Assembly: GCF_001457415.1 (NCBI RefSeq) | Contig: NZ_LN881723.1 | Span: forward strand, 467,246 to 531,245 | Direction: 5' to 3' | Length of the DNA: 64,000 bases | Origin: Gorillibacterium timonense | Lineage (GTDB): Bacteria; Bacillota; Bacilli; Paenibacillales; NBRC-103111 | In this document: positions 43,168-53,400 of the stretch, one piece after another | How the letters are laid out: every line of letters starts with the position of its first letter | How positions within the stretch are numbered: position 1 is the stretch's first letter | Notes under the pieces: generated by a model | What the model was told of the DNA's origin: nothing | What the model saw: the letters and a program-made list of their open reading frames with translations, nothing else | Database searches by the model: none | Translations under genes and position numbers: made by a program

Positions 43168-44635
43168 TCTTTTCGCCTCCCACTTGGTGTTTCAACTTTT
43201 TGTTCTTATACCACCTTAGAATCTCATCGCAGTCTTGTTTCGTGACTCCCAACACACGGTATTCTCGGACGTTCCCAGGAGAATCGATTTCCAATTCTAG
43301 CTGATGAATACGAAATAACCGCTGCCACCATGATTGTCTGAGGCTTATGGATTCGATGGATTCACGCAAAAGGTACACCGTCGTCTGATTGAAACCGGCT
43401 TTGCGTAAGATAAACAAGTTCGCAGCGATTTGCCATTTCGTATGAACATAGACGTAAGACATGTATTTATAGATGATGTAAAGAACCGAAACGATTGTCA
43501 TAAACCATATGGTGAAATAACAACCCATTAAGATAACGGTTGTGAGTAACAATAATTTTGGAATTGCCGCAGCATAGAATGCATGAAGCTGTAATCCACG
43601 CTTAGGAGGTTGAATGCCAAACTCGGGAAGCAACCGGCCCAGCACTTCAACCAATTCCGATGTGCGGATGGAAGGAATCAGCAATTTGACTCTCCGCTCC
43701 CCTGAATATCCGACACAATCCATACATACGGAGGCATATCCGTACAAACGCCCAAACATCAGCTCTTTGATTCGCAGGGATTGGATACGTCTCACCTGAA
43801 TCTGCACCGATTTACGTTCCATCCAACCATGATGAATGGATATCACATCTCCGGCTCTTGATAAATGCCAGCCTTTATAACGAAATTGTGCCATCCCTAT
43901 AGAGAAGAGCCAAGTAACGATTATGCATATCCCCAAGAACGCCACCAAAACCAGTGTCGCTTCTATACAGTCATCTAAAGTTATCCCGCTCCACGTTTCA
44001 TTCTTGAAAAGATCCATCAAGCTGACTTGTTCCTCTTCCGGTGTTGGGAATAACCAACTCCACAAATGCTGGATGACGGCGATCGTGACAGGAAGTCCCA
44101 GCCAGAATGTATTAGAGCTCATGGATAGCATCATGATTTCTTTGCTGGTTACATGATGCTCTTTGGTTGAAGGAATCACATTTCGAGTTTCCGTCAGCCC
44201 TATGGATTTCTTGAGCAAGTCCGCCATCTTTCGAGATGTAACTAGCCGGGCATCGGCATCAGCATTGGAATCACTCGTTTGAAGTTCGACATTGGCGATC
44301 CCGAGCAGCCGATACAACCAGCTTTGCTCGATTTTTATGTTATTGATTTTCATTAACGGGATCGTTCTTTGTTTTACGGTAAATACACCATTGGTAATAT
44401 GCAGCACCTTGGTATCCAGTTGATAGGTTTCCTTAAACCAGGAAAGAATCGACCAACCACCTGTCACAACACCGTATATCGTGGCTGCAAGATATACCCA
44501 ATCAGGTTGTTGTCCGGTACCTGCCTGAATCTCGTTAAAGAGAAGCGCGGCAAGAGGAATAATCGAATACCGGATTTGACTGTATATTTTATAGACGACG
44601 GTAATGGGATGATGCCGCTTAATCATAATAAGCAT
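43154..44635 (-). CDS. YdbT-like membrane protein with bacterial PH (bPH2) domains
   Basis: A 493-residue membrane protein of the YdbT type: about six transmembrane helices in three pairs, each followed by a bPH2 domain (residues 70-150, 255-320, 420-485; for example LHITNGVFTVKQRTIPLMKINNI). It follows the YdbS-like gene with a 17-nt overlap and overlaps the YhaM-like gene by 14 nt. In Bacillus, YdbS/YdbT-type proteins are linked to resistance to bacteriocins of other strains; here the pair is in an operon with two nucleases behind the shared defence promoter, which suggests a membrane-coupled role. Confidence 0.8.
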   Translation of the reverse strand: MLIMIKRHHPITVVYKIYSQIRYSIIPLAALLFNEIQAGTGQQPDWVYLAATIYGVVTGGWSILSWFKETYQLDTKVLHITNGVFTVKQRTIPLMKINNIKIEQSWLYRLLGIANVELQTSDSNADADARLVTSRKMADLLKKSIGLTETRNVIPSTKEHHVTSKEIMMLSMSSNTFWLGLPVTIAVIQHLWSWLFPTPEEEQVSLMDLFKNETWSGITLDDCIEATLVLVAFLGICIIVTWLFSIGMAQFRYKGWHLSRAGDVISIHHGWMERKSVQIQVRRIQSLRIKELMFGRLYGYASVCMDCVGYSGERRVKLLIPSIRTSELVEVLGRLLPEFGIQPPKRGLQLHAFYAAAIPKLLLLTTVILMGCYFTIWFMTIVSVLYIIYKYMSYVYVHTKWQIAANLFILRKAGFNQTTVYLLRESIESISLRQSWWQRLFRIHQLELEIDSPGNVREYRVLGVTKQDCDEILRWYKNKKLKHQVGGEKNDFD

Positions 44636-45110
44636 CCTTGTTGTCTAATTTAGATAATTCAATGATTTGCCTGCGCAGCCGAGCGGCGTCTTCTTCTGTC
44701 AGTCCCACAATAAAGTGATGATCCCCCGCCGTTGTAATGGTTAACTCCGACAAACCTAATCGTTTGGCAAGCATATCTTGTTCTTGATCCACATGCTGCA
44801 CCCGGCTAAGCGGAATAAAGGAGGAGTTATCTGACCATACATTCCCCCATCGAATCATCAGCTCATCGTCTCCTAAGAGATAGCTCCTCCGAGAGTATTT
44901 TCTGTAGACGCCGAAACAAATGAAGGCAAGTCCTTTGATGAAGAAAAATGATATCGCCAGACATGAAATCATGGCTAACCAACCCCAGGCAGGTAACCAA
45001 AATATCCTGATCATGAATGGGATGCAGCTGATCAGGATCCATTTGAACGTATATAAGCCATATTTAATTTGCCAATATCGTATAACATTCGGGTGAAGCT
45101 TTTGCTCCAA
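44619..45110 (-). CDS. YdbS-like membrane protein with one bPH2 domain
   Basis: A 163-residue protein with two transmembrane helices (residues 20-65) and a C-terminal bPH2 domain (SYLLGDDELMIRWGNVW...FIPLSRVQHVDQEQDML, residues 80-150). It is the first gene of the five-gene operon, 31 nt after the -10 element of promoter 6, and its 3' end overlaps the YdbT-like gene. YdbS and YdbT normally occur as a pair, as here. Family assignment is by the bPH2 pattern and pairing. Confidence 0.8.
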   Translation of the reverse strand: MEQKLHPNVIRYWQIKYGLYTFKWILISCIPFMIRIFWLPAWGWLAMISCLAISFFFIKGLAFICFGVYRKYSRRSYLLGDDELMIRWGNVWSDNSSFIPLSRVQHVDQEQDMLAKRLGLSELTITTAGDHHFIVGLTEEDAARLRRQIIELSKLDNKDAYYD

Positions 45111-45141
45111 AGTAATCCACTCCTAATACAGCTCTAACTAC

Positions 45142-45188
45142 AATATAGCAAAGAGTATCGACTATAACCTGTCAGCGAACAAGTGTTC
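45142..45188 (-). promoter_or_regulatory. Composite defence-regulon promoter 6 (PH/HD/GIY-YIG operon)
   Basis: On the minus strand GAACACTTGTTCGCTGACA (45188-45170), exactly 22 nt, then -10 TATATT (45147-45142), 31 nt before the ATG at 45110. The inner part CGAACACTTGTTCG is also a perfect match to the Bacillus-type LexA consensus. Confidence 0.8.
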
Positions 45189-45195
45189 GAATCGC

Positions 45196-45222
45196 AAAAA
45201 ACGACTAGTCAAACTAGCCGTT
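45196..45222 (-). terminator. Terminator downstream of the recombinase gene
   Basis: On the minus strand AACGGCTAGT-ttg-ACTAGTCGTT (one mismatch) followed by TTTTGCG. It separates the broken integrase from promoter 6. Confidence 0.65.
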
Positions 45223-45351
45223 ATATTATTTGGTTTTTAGATTGACTCATTCAATTTTCATATAATGCAGCGAACCTAAATAATCACCTTAGTGAAAATA
45301 CTCGCTTTCTATACAAATTTAAACAAATGTTACATGCAACTAACTCTTTAA

Positions 45352-46305
45352 CTATTCATTATCGTCAAGAAATTGAAGCAACTCATTACAATTGGGTAAA
45401 TAGTGTTTAAGAGTCGTAGAGACAAATCGGTGTCTTAATTGCCTCTTTATTTAGATTACACTTGCACCATTTAGTTGCATTAAATACCCTGTAGTTCGCC
45501 GAAAATCATGGGGAGTTACCCTTCTGTCAATACCAGCATCCTTACATAATTGGTGAATGATGCTTGACAACTTATTTTTTGTTAACGGCCTATTTTCAAA
45601 GAAGAAAAGCTGATCATTTCCATGTAATCTCCATCTAACATGTTCAGCATGGTTGATTAGCCGACGAAGCTCATTGGCTAAGAAGGGAGGAATCGCAACA
45701 GAACTAGCAAAGGTTTTTTGACCCTCGTCAATAAAAATCATATTACTATCAAAATTGATTTTATCGAATTTCAGCATTACAATCTCTCTATTCCTAAGAC
45801 CACAGGTTAACATAACCCAAATCATGGTGAAATACATTCTGAAGAAAGGGTCTAACTTCAAGGCTTCTGTTAGCAGATTAGTACATTCTTCTATAGAAAG
45901 GGATTTATCTACAGCAGGCCTATGATAAAAACGATTTTTATAATTTTCCATTGGGTTGTTCTCGATCATTTCCATATCAAATAAGAATCTGAAGAAGTTC
46001 TTAAGATAGCTGATAATGTTATAAATGGAGTATAGTGAATAGTTAGTTTCCTTTTGTAAATATTCTATAAAATTATCGATGAATTCTTCATCAATTGGCG
46101 AAGAGTTGCCCGTATACTCGCTATAGTAAAATTGGTTAAAATCAAGTTCTCCTTCAAAATCTGATTTTTCTAAGAAGTTTTGGAATGCCTTAAAGTGACT
46201 CATAGCATGCCGCTTAGTATCCTGCTTTAGTTCTACAAAATGGTACCATTTTTCAAAATATTCAGATTGAAAGAAAATACCGTCCCATTCATTGTTCTGA
46301 CTCAT
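45352..46305 (-). pseudogene. Tyrosine recombinase (integrase) with an in-frame stop before the catalytic tyrosine
   Basis: The frame from the ATG at 46305 gives 284 residues ending HDFRRTTGYLMQLNGASVI at a TAA (45451-45453). Reading through that stop, the same frame continues for 32 codons as IKRQLRHRFVSTTLKHYLPN... to a TAG at 45352. The continuation is exactly the missing end of a tyrosine recombinase: LRH supplies the late His and KHYL the nucleophilic Tyr. Upstream, an N-terminal SAM-like domain and TCGLRNREIVMLKFD (catalytic Arg) and HDFRRTTG (His-xx-Arg) are intact. So one nonsense change removes the nucleophile. It lies next to the split sigK gene and probably once moved the island. 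Confidence 0.85.
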
Positions 46306-46360
46306 GAAAATAACCCCTTAACAGTCATATTCGCAAATGGATGTTTGTTAATTGCCTTAA

Positions 46361-46639
46361 TCAGCATATTATCGAAAAGATCCAACCCAAATCCCTTACA
46401 TAAATGTGATCAGGGTTATTGGGATCAAACTCTCTTTGAACTGCCTGATACAACTCAACGATTTCTTTAGCAAAGTCAGAAGTATTTAAATAAAAACCCC
46501 GTATTTCTAAGATATCGTTTGAAAATCGATCGAACATCATTCTTGCCTCTGCCTCAGAGTAATCCATCTTTTTTAGTTCTTCAATGACGCCCATGAAATA
46601 TTGCTTGTACATTTCAATTTTTGATTTCTCATCCTTCAT
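46361..46639 (-). CDS. Small hypothetical protein between the recombinase and split sigK
   Basis: A 92-residue acidic helical protein; the ATG at 46639 has AAAGGA 8 nt upstream, while an in-frame ATG three codons earlier (46648) sits too close to the site. The sequence begins MKDEKSKIEMYKQYFMGVI and shows no recognised domain. Its place between the integrase and the sigK break is where a recombination directionality factor would be expected, but nothing in the sequence proves this. Confidence 0.5.
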   Translation of the reverse strand: MKDEKSKIEMYKQYFMGVIEELKKMDYSEAEARMMFDRFSNDILEIRGFYLNTSDFAKEIVELYQAVQREFDPNNPDHIYVRDLGWIFSIIC

Positions 46640-46669
46640 TTTCCGCATCCTTTCCTTATCCCCTAATAT

Positions 46670-46698
46670 TCAAAAGCCACATGCTCTGATGTGGCTTC
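46670..46698 (-). terminator. Terminator just after the sigK break
   Basis: On the minus strand AAGCCACAT-cagagc-ATGTGGCTT followed by TTGAATATT. It lies 32 nt after the premature sigK stop and would belong to the inserted element. Confidence 0.65.
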
Positions 46699-46729
46699 AT
46701 AAGCAAAAAAGCAGTTTTTAACGCAACGC

Positions 46730-47083
46730 TTATGACATTAGGATTTCATTTTCAATACAACGAGCGGCAAACGTGGCGAGCTTTGTTCCTTTTTCGGGGG
46801 AGAAGGATTCAATGGCCTTGATCAGGCCGATGGTGCCGATGGAAATCAAATCTTCCAGGTCTTCACCGGTGTTATCGAATTTCTTGACGATATGAGCGAC
46901 AAGGCGCAGGTTATGCTCAATGAGCAGATTGCGGGAAATCGGGTCTCCTTGCTGCATGCGCTTCAAGTGCTTGACCTCATCCTCTTCCGATAAAGGCTGA
47001 GGAAACGCATTATTTTTGACGTAGGAGACGAGAAGGGACAGGTTCTTGATGAACAAGGCGATCGTACCGAGCAGTCCCGGCAT
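46730..47083 (-). CDS. sigK: Sporulation sigma factor sigma-K, N-terminal half only (split gene)
   Basis: 117 residues from the ATG at 47083 with GGGAGGTG 7 nt upstream. The sequence matches pro-sigma-K closely: hydrophobic pro-sequence, [13 protein letters not shown], then region 2 ([27 protein letters not shown], given in part as [13 protein letters not shown], and [19 protein letters not shown]). It stops after one more codon. Full sigma-K is about 230 residues with regions 3 and 4, which are absent from the window. The break follows CIENEILM, where, as I recall, the skin element splits sigK in B. subtilis; the core AATGA is present in the codons for ENE. A mother-cell excision would restore the gene in skin-type systems. 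Confidence 0.9.
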   Translation of the reverse strand: MPGLLGTIALFIKNLSLLVSYVKNNAFPQPLSEEDEVKHLKRMQQGDPISRNLLIEHNLRLVAHIVKKFDNTGEDLEDLISIGTIGLIKAIESFSPEKGTKLATFAARCIENEILMS

Positions 47084-47254
47084 GAGGCGACACCTCCCGC
47101 GTATGTACAATGAAACCGAACCGCTGTCTTACGGAATCATAGTCACTTCATTCTATGTAGGCATCCGCCCGGAAGTGCCTGTACGCCTCTCGAAGTTTGA
47201 TGTGTAAATTCACTGATCCTTAACCAACCTTTGCAGCGGATTTATTCAACAACC

Positions 47255-47295
47255 AAAAAATGGGCATGAGCCCGATAATTCCAGACTCATGCCCA
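47255..47295 (-). terminator. Terminator after the SLH surface-protein gene
   Basis: On the minus strand TGGGCATGAG pairs with CTCATGCCCA (10-bp perfect stem) and runs into TTTTTTGG. Confidence 0.85.
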
Positions 47296-47409
47296 ACAGA
47301 TTACCTTAAACATTCGTGTCTACCTATATAAGAGGGGACTTCATTGCCACGGTTGCCGCCCCTTGCTTTGAAGCTCAGATCAACAGAAAGAGAGTTCCCA
47401 AATCCCTGC

Positions 47410-50400
47410 TTACTGAACCAATCCCGAGATAAACCTTGCAAGGAGGGTACATACCTCTGCTCGTGTAGACATTCCCTGAGGATCGAATACATAGCCAGGC
47501 TTACCGGAAATAATACCAGCACTCTGGAAAATGCCTACAGAATCCGCTGCCCATGAGCTGATTGCACCGGAATCGTTGAAATTCCCGGTTTCTGCCTTTT
47601 TGTTTAAACTAAATCCTTTATGTTGTAAATAATGATACAGCATGACTGTCATCTGCTCACGGGTTACGGGTGCATTGGGAGCAAATTGACTATTGCCTAC
47701 GCCATTTATAATACCATGCTCCGCCGCCCACTCCACATATGGCATGTACCACTCCTCTTCTTGAACATCGGTAAACCTCGAGCTTGAATACCAAGAGACA
47801 TCGGCGCCGTCCAGATTTGCAAGTGCCGTAACAAACATCGCTCTAGTCATGGTTCCATTGGGTGAAAATGTTCCGTTTCCAACCCCTTGGAAGATTTCCC
47901 GAGCCGAGACAAACGTGATATCATCCTCGGCCCAATGGTTCTTTATGTCTCCGAAGCTCTTCAAATTATAGCTGATGTCATACGTTCCAGGTGAGGTGAT
48001 ATAGGCTAAAACCGCATTATTATTGAAAATACTGAGCGGAACCACAACATTCCTGCCATTTTTCTTCATTACTGCCACAATGGCGTTCCGGTTTTGCTCC
48101 GATTGATTGGCTGCCGGCAGTTCAAGGATAAGCTTGCTCCCGCGGTACTCTACAAGATCAGCTTCCTTCAGAGTAATGCTACCGTCAGTATTTTGTACCA
48201 CCTGAATCGGCTTGCCGTTAATTTTGACCTCAGTAAAGTTGGTTTCAGTCGGTTTGGGATCAGTCGGGCCGCCCGTGCTGCCTCCACCGGGGTTGTTCCC
48301 GCCAGGGTTGTTCCCACCGGGATTGTTCTCACCATTGTCGGTCACCTTGGCGGTACGGAATACTTGGATCGGCGTAGTGCTAATTCCGCCCTTTTCGTTG
48401 GTTACTTTTGCATACCAGCTATAAGGGGAATCCGGACTCAGATTTTTCCAGAGCACTTCAGCCTTGTCAGATACATTTTCCACACTTCCGATGGACTCCT
48501 GCGTATAAATGCTTGCGCTGAAACGGTTGGTGATCAAGCTTTTGGCGGAGGTATCGAAGTTCACGTTCAACTCGTAAATATCATAGTCTGTCTTTTGCAG
48601 CCCTTCCGAAAAGTCATCCACCTTAGGTTCATCATAATAGTTAAAGTCATTTTTATAAGGTGAATAGGAATTCATGTATACCTTGTTATTCTTCAAATCG
48701 AAATATAAAAACTTGATATACTCTGATCCGCCCTCAACATCCGACTGATAGTCGGTCACAATTTGGTAAACCAAACGTTCTTTGGTGCCGTCCCCATTGT
48801 CATCGAAGGCATCAATCTGAATGGCAGCCCCGTGATAGTGGCCGTTGAGTACCGCGAAAACATTCGGATTCTTCGCAACAACCTGCTCACGCAACACGTA
48901 TCCCTGGTAATCAAGCAAGCCGTCAGGATTGCTTGTCGTATATTGGGCATTGGTATAGCGATGTGTGGCGATGATGGCTTTTCTGTCCTTGTATTTCTGC
49001 AGAACCTCATTCATCCAGTTGATTTCGTCTGTATAGATATCCCAGCTCATGTACAGGATGATGAAGTCCTGTCCGTCTTCTGTCAGCAGGTCATAGTGAC
49101 CCAAGTTATTATTGAAGGAGCCGCCGTAGCTAGCCTCTTTCTCAAACCGCTTGGAACCAAAATAGTTCCAGTAGTTATCGTAATATTGAAGTCCGGCAGC
49201 CACATCATGGTTCCCACCCAGCACACCGTAACGCATCCCGTTGTCCTCAAAGATTTTCATTGCCTTGTCGGCAACCTGCCATTGGTAATCCATGTCCCAT
49301 TCATCAACCAGATCTCCCGTATGGATCGCATAGCGAATATCCCAATCCTTTGCGTTGTCCACAATCCACTGGTTCTGCTGTAGAAAATGGTGGGGCCAGC
49401 TTTCAGTATAATATTGAGTATCGGTAATCCATGCGAAGGAGAAGTCGTAGCTTTCCGGACGTCCGGTTCCATCCCAATTGGATGCCGGGGTACTCTTCTC
49501 TGCTGCTTGAGCCTGTTCGCTCAGAAGGCTGGGATTGTCATCTGCACGGCTTTGCACCAGCAGGACGGCATTCCCGTTATCCACGTGATCCTTGGCGCTG
49601 AAGGATGCGTCAATATTTCCATTGTCATCTGCGCGAGCCAGCAGCTCCCACTTCTTGTTCGCTAGATTCAGAACATACATGGAAAGTGCCCGGGACGCAT
49701 CCGTATAGCTGGCTGTACCATTCCAGTTGGCAGATATCCGATCATGATCATCAAGGTTTCCGACCGAAAGGGTAAATAACTGGTAAGGCAGATCGCCATC
49801 AGGTGAAGTGACGGTTATATTGGAGCTGCCGTTTACAACTTCAACAGGACCTTTACCGGCACCTTGTTTGATCGTGATTTCTCCATTTTCTACTGTCAGA
49901 ATGCGCCCCTTTAAAAATTCCACCTCAGCGCTGGAGCCATTGAGCTCCGCCACCGAGACCGAAAGCTTAGCCTGAGTCGCTGCAATTTCGTCGGTTTGTG
50001 CAGTGATACCGCTGGGGTCCTTCGTGTCCGTATAGAAGGTAACCGTCTTCTGTACTTCGTTGCCACCTACATCCGTAGCGGAAACATGCAGCGTATGTGC
50101 ACCAGGTGAAAGTAGCCGCGTAGGTATTGAATAGGGCACTGTGATCGGCACATTGTCAAGCGCAATGGTAAGCTGGGAAATATCAATGCCATTGTCATCA
50201 ACAATTTCCGGGTCTATCTGCAGGGTTCCCGAAATGACCGCATTCGGTTCCAGTTTCAAATCAATACTTGGCGGTGTGTTGTCCACAATGATTTCAGCGG
50301 TTTCAGAATGCGCACCCGAGGTCGCTTTAATCTTGTGTCTGCCATCTGGCAAGGCAGAGGTATCCAGCTCATAGCCCATGGCAGTCAGCTTATCCTTGGG

Positions 50401-53400
50401 TATGGTAAAATACAAATCCAGGCTGGGAGCCATTTTCCCGTTCTTGGTGTCCCCTACATTATATACGCGGTTGAATGCGGGATTGTCCACATCCAGCCAG
50501 AAGGTATCGCCGGAATTCCGGTAATCCTGCACCGCCCTCGTGGGCAAGAACTCCTCTCCATTGACCAGCACCAGCTTCACATTGGTTACCGTGAAGTCCT
50601 CACGGTTAACACTAGGCAAGTACATGTCTTCGAAAGAGGTTCCTTGGCCTCCTGCCCATACCGTCAGCTTAACCAAATAATTGCCGTCCGCATCCACTTG
50701 GAAATACTTATTGTCGATCAGAATGGCACGTGAATTCATATTTGTCCATTTGCCCAAATACGAAATGATCTCCCGATCATTTCCGTGATACGGGGCGGTC
50801 ACGGCGTTCTTGAAATAGTTATTCTGATCGTAGGCGACCAACGATAGGAAAGCTCCGTTTTCCAGTACCCGGCGAGTGTCCACCTCATTATCATTCACAA
50901 AAATCTTGGTATCCGCATTTTTTTGGCCATCGTTGGCCGTGATGGTTTTGATACCCGACACCACTTTGCCGTCTCCTACATTCAATCGCAGTCCATCCGC
51001 ATTTAATCGGTTTACAGTGACCGTATAAATCTCGGTTCTGGTTTTGCGGAACAAGTTATAGCCTTCCACATAGAATTCAATCTTGCTGTGATTTAGAATT
51101 TCATTAGCTGGAATGCGGGCAAAATACTTCCCCTTCACTCTCTGTGTTTTTTCATATACCGTCTTGAATTCACTATCGTCGTCGAAGCGGTAGCCGATGG
51201 TCACCCCGGACAGACCGATGGTGTCGGATACGTTAAAGGTGGAGAAATATTCTTCTCCTTCATTCAATGTATCAGGGATGTTGACGGCTGTTAGTACAGG
51301 TGAAGTGCCGTTATCCACGTACCCCGGATACCCTCCGAAGTGCACTCGGTTATTTGCCGCAGGAACCTGCCATTCTTCTACACTGCCCGGGGATGGGGCC
51401 ATCTGATTGCTTACCTTCAGACTTTTGCCCGACCCGTCGCGGGGATAAGTATATTGAACCGACCGGTTGCTGCCGCTGGTTGCATCGGCGACATTATTTT
51501 CGTTGAACTCCACATGGGTAAATGCGGTTGCCAGTGATGTCCCTATACTCAGCCGCCGCCAGTCGGAAGCATGAAACCCGGAATAGTCGATCCGGACAAT
51601 GTCCTTATTCTCCACAAGGTTTGTATGATAGAGTTCATTAAATTGGTCCACAGTGGTCCCATTATTGCTCAGCCAGAGCACTAGAGTATGGCCCGGTTGT
51701 AACAAAAGCTCCGGCGTGGAAATCGTCCAAGTTTTGGGAGCAGTCGAGCTGTTCAGATATTCATAGTACAAATTATAATATCCCATATTAATAGGCGCGT
51801 CAGAATTGTTGTAGATTTCGGCAAAAGTGGCCTGTGTGCCTGATTTGTATACCGGCACAACCTCTGTAAAAATCAGTGGAGGCTGTTTATCATAATCAAT
51901 TCCCAACTTGACTGTACTGGTTTTCTCCGCACTTCGTACACGACTGATTCCATCAAAGGCCTCTACATACCAGGTAAAGCTGTCGGCCCAAAGCAGGCTG
52001 CGGTTGAGGGTAACCGAATAAGTGTCATTCAAAGCACTAGACATTTTGAGCTTGCTGAATCCACCGTTCCCCTGCTTATAGTACAAATCGGCTTGAATGG
52101 CAGCTCCTGCGGCAACGCCTGTAACCTTGGCTGTAATCGTAACATTGTCGTTTACACCATATGCTTCTTTATAAGTCAGATCCCCGTCAGCAATCGGGTT
52201 GAGTCCACTTCCCGTATCATCCATATGATAAGGACTGTCGGGAATTTGCCAGCTGTTTACAACACCGGGATTTGGCCGCGCCGTTTTTGAAAATGTATAG
52301 CCGATTTTCCCATCCAGACGGTAGGTGTACTGGTTGGAATATTTCGTAGTCACATTTCGATCCGGATTATCTTCGATGTTGCTGTTGTTGCTTACACTGG
52401 TTGCGATAATGGAGTCCATACTTTTCCCAATCCGGAAACTGCGCTGCTCCGTGGGGCTAATGCCGCCATGATTCACCTTAACAATGTCACTGCTTGTAAG
52501 GCTGGTCCCGTAGAAATTGTTAAAATCAGCGACGGTATGCGCATAAGTTGTCGGCCAAAGAATAATGGCTTTGCCTGCCGGAAGCATGATGCTTTCCGCC
52601 GGATGATAGCCGGTTTTCCATGTATTATTTTTGCCGTCAAAGCTCCACTCTACCCCGTTGCTCCCTGAGGGGTATGTATTGTAAACGGTATAATCCTTCA
52701 AATCAATCGCTTTATCGGAGTTGTTGTAAATCTCGAGATAAGTAAAATGGTATCCTTTCGTAGCGGTAGGAACAATCTCCGTGATCAACAGCGGCGAGGA
52801 CGCTTGTCCGTCCACAGCTGATTTGATTTTTGTTATCGTCAGAGGTGTGGAGGCTTCCTCGCCATCCGCGTACTTCACCTTCACCTGCCAGTTGAGGGAA
52901 TCGGTCCATATAACTGCCCGGTTAAGCTCGGCGGCATATACGCCGCTGCCCTTATCGGCCATGGGTTCCTTCTCATAAGCCATGGAATCAGCCTGACGAT
53001 ACGACAGATACACACTCTCCACAACAGAATGCACAGGCGGCGTAATCGTTACCTTAATATCTTTGCCCACTTCGTCATATCCCGATATAGTGGCGGAGAG
53101 ACCAAGAGGTGGTTCTCCACTTCCCGTATCATCCATATGATAAGGACTGTCGGGAATTTGCCAGCTGTTCACAACTCCGGGACTTGGCAATGCTGTTTTT
53201 GAAAATTTATTGCCGATTTTCCCATCCAGACGGTAGGTGTACTGGTTGGAATATTTCGTAGTCACATTTCGATCCGGATTATCTTCGATGTTGCTGTTGT
53301 TGCTTACACTGGTTGCGATAATGGAGTCCATACTTTTCCCGATGCGGAAGCTGCGCTGCTCCGTGGGGCTAATGCCGCCATGATTCACCTTAACGATGTC

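Noticed and set aside
45451-45453. Programmed read-through of the recombinase stop codon
   Set aside because: TAA in an A/T-rich context without a known recoding signal; simple mutation is the plainer explanation.
46322-46341. Possible seventh copy of the regulon box before the recombinase (AACATCCATTTGC on the minus strand)
   Set aside because: The TGACA part does not line up and the required -10 at 22 nt would fall inside the coding region.
48094-49383. Plus-strand frames of 189 and 206 codons opposite the SLH protein
   Set aside because: Antisense to the conserved phosphoesterase and linker regions of a long real gene; no supporting signals.
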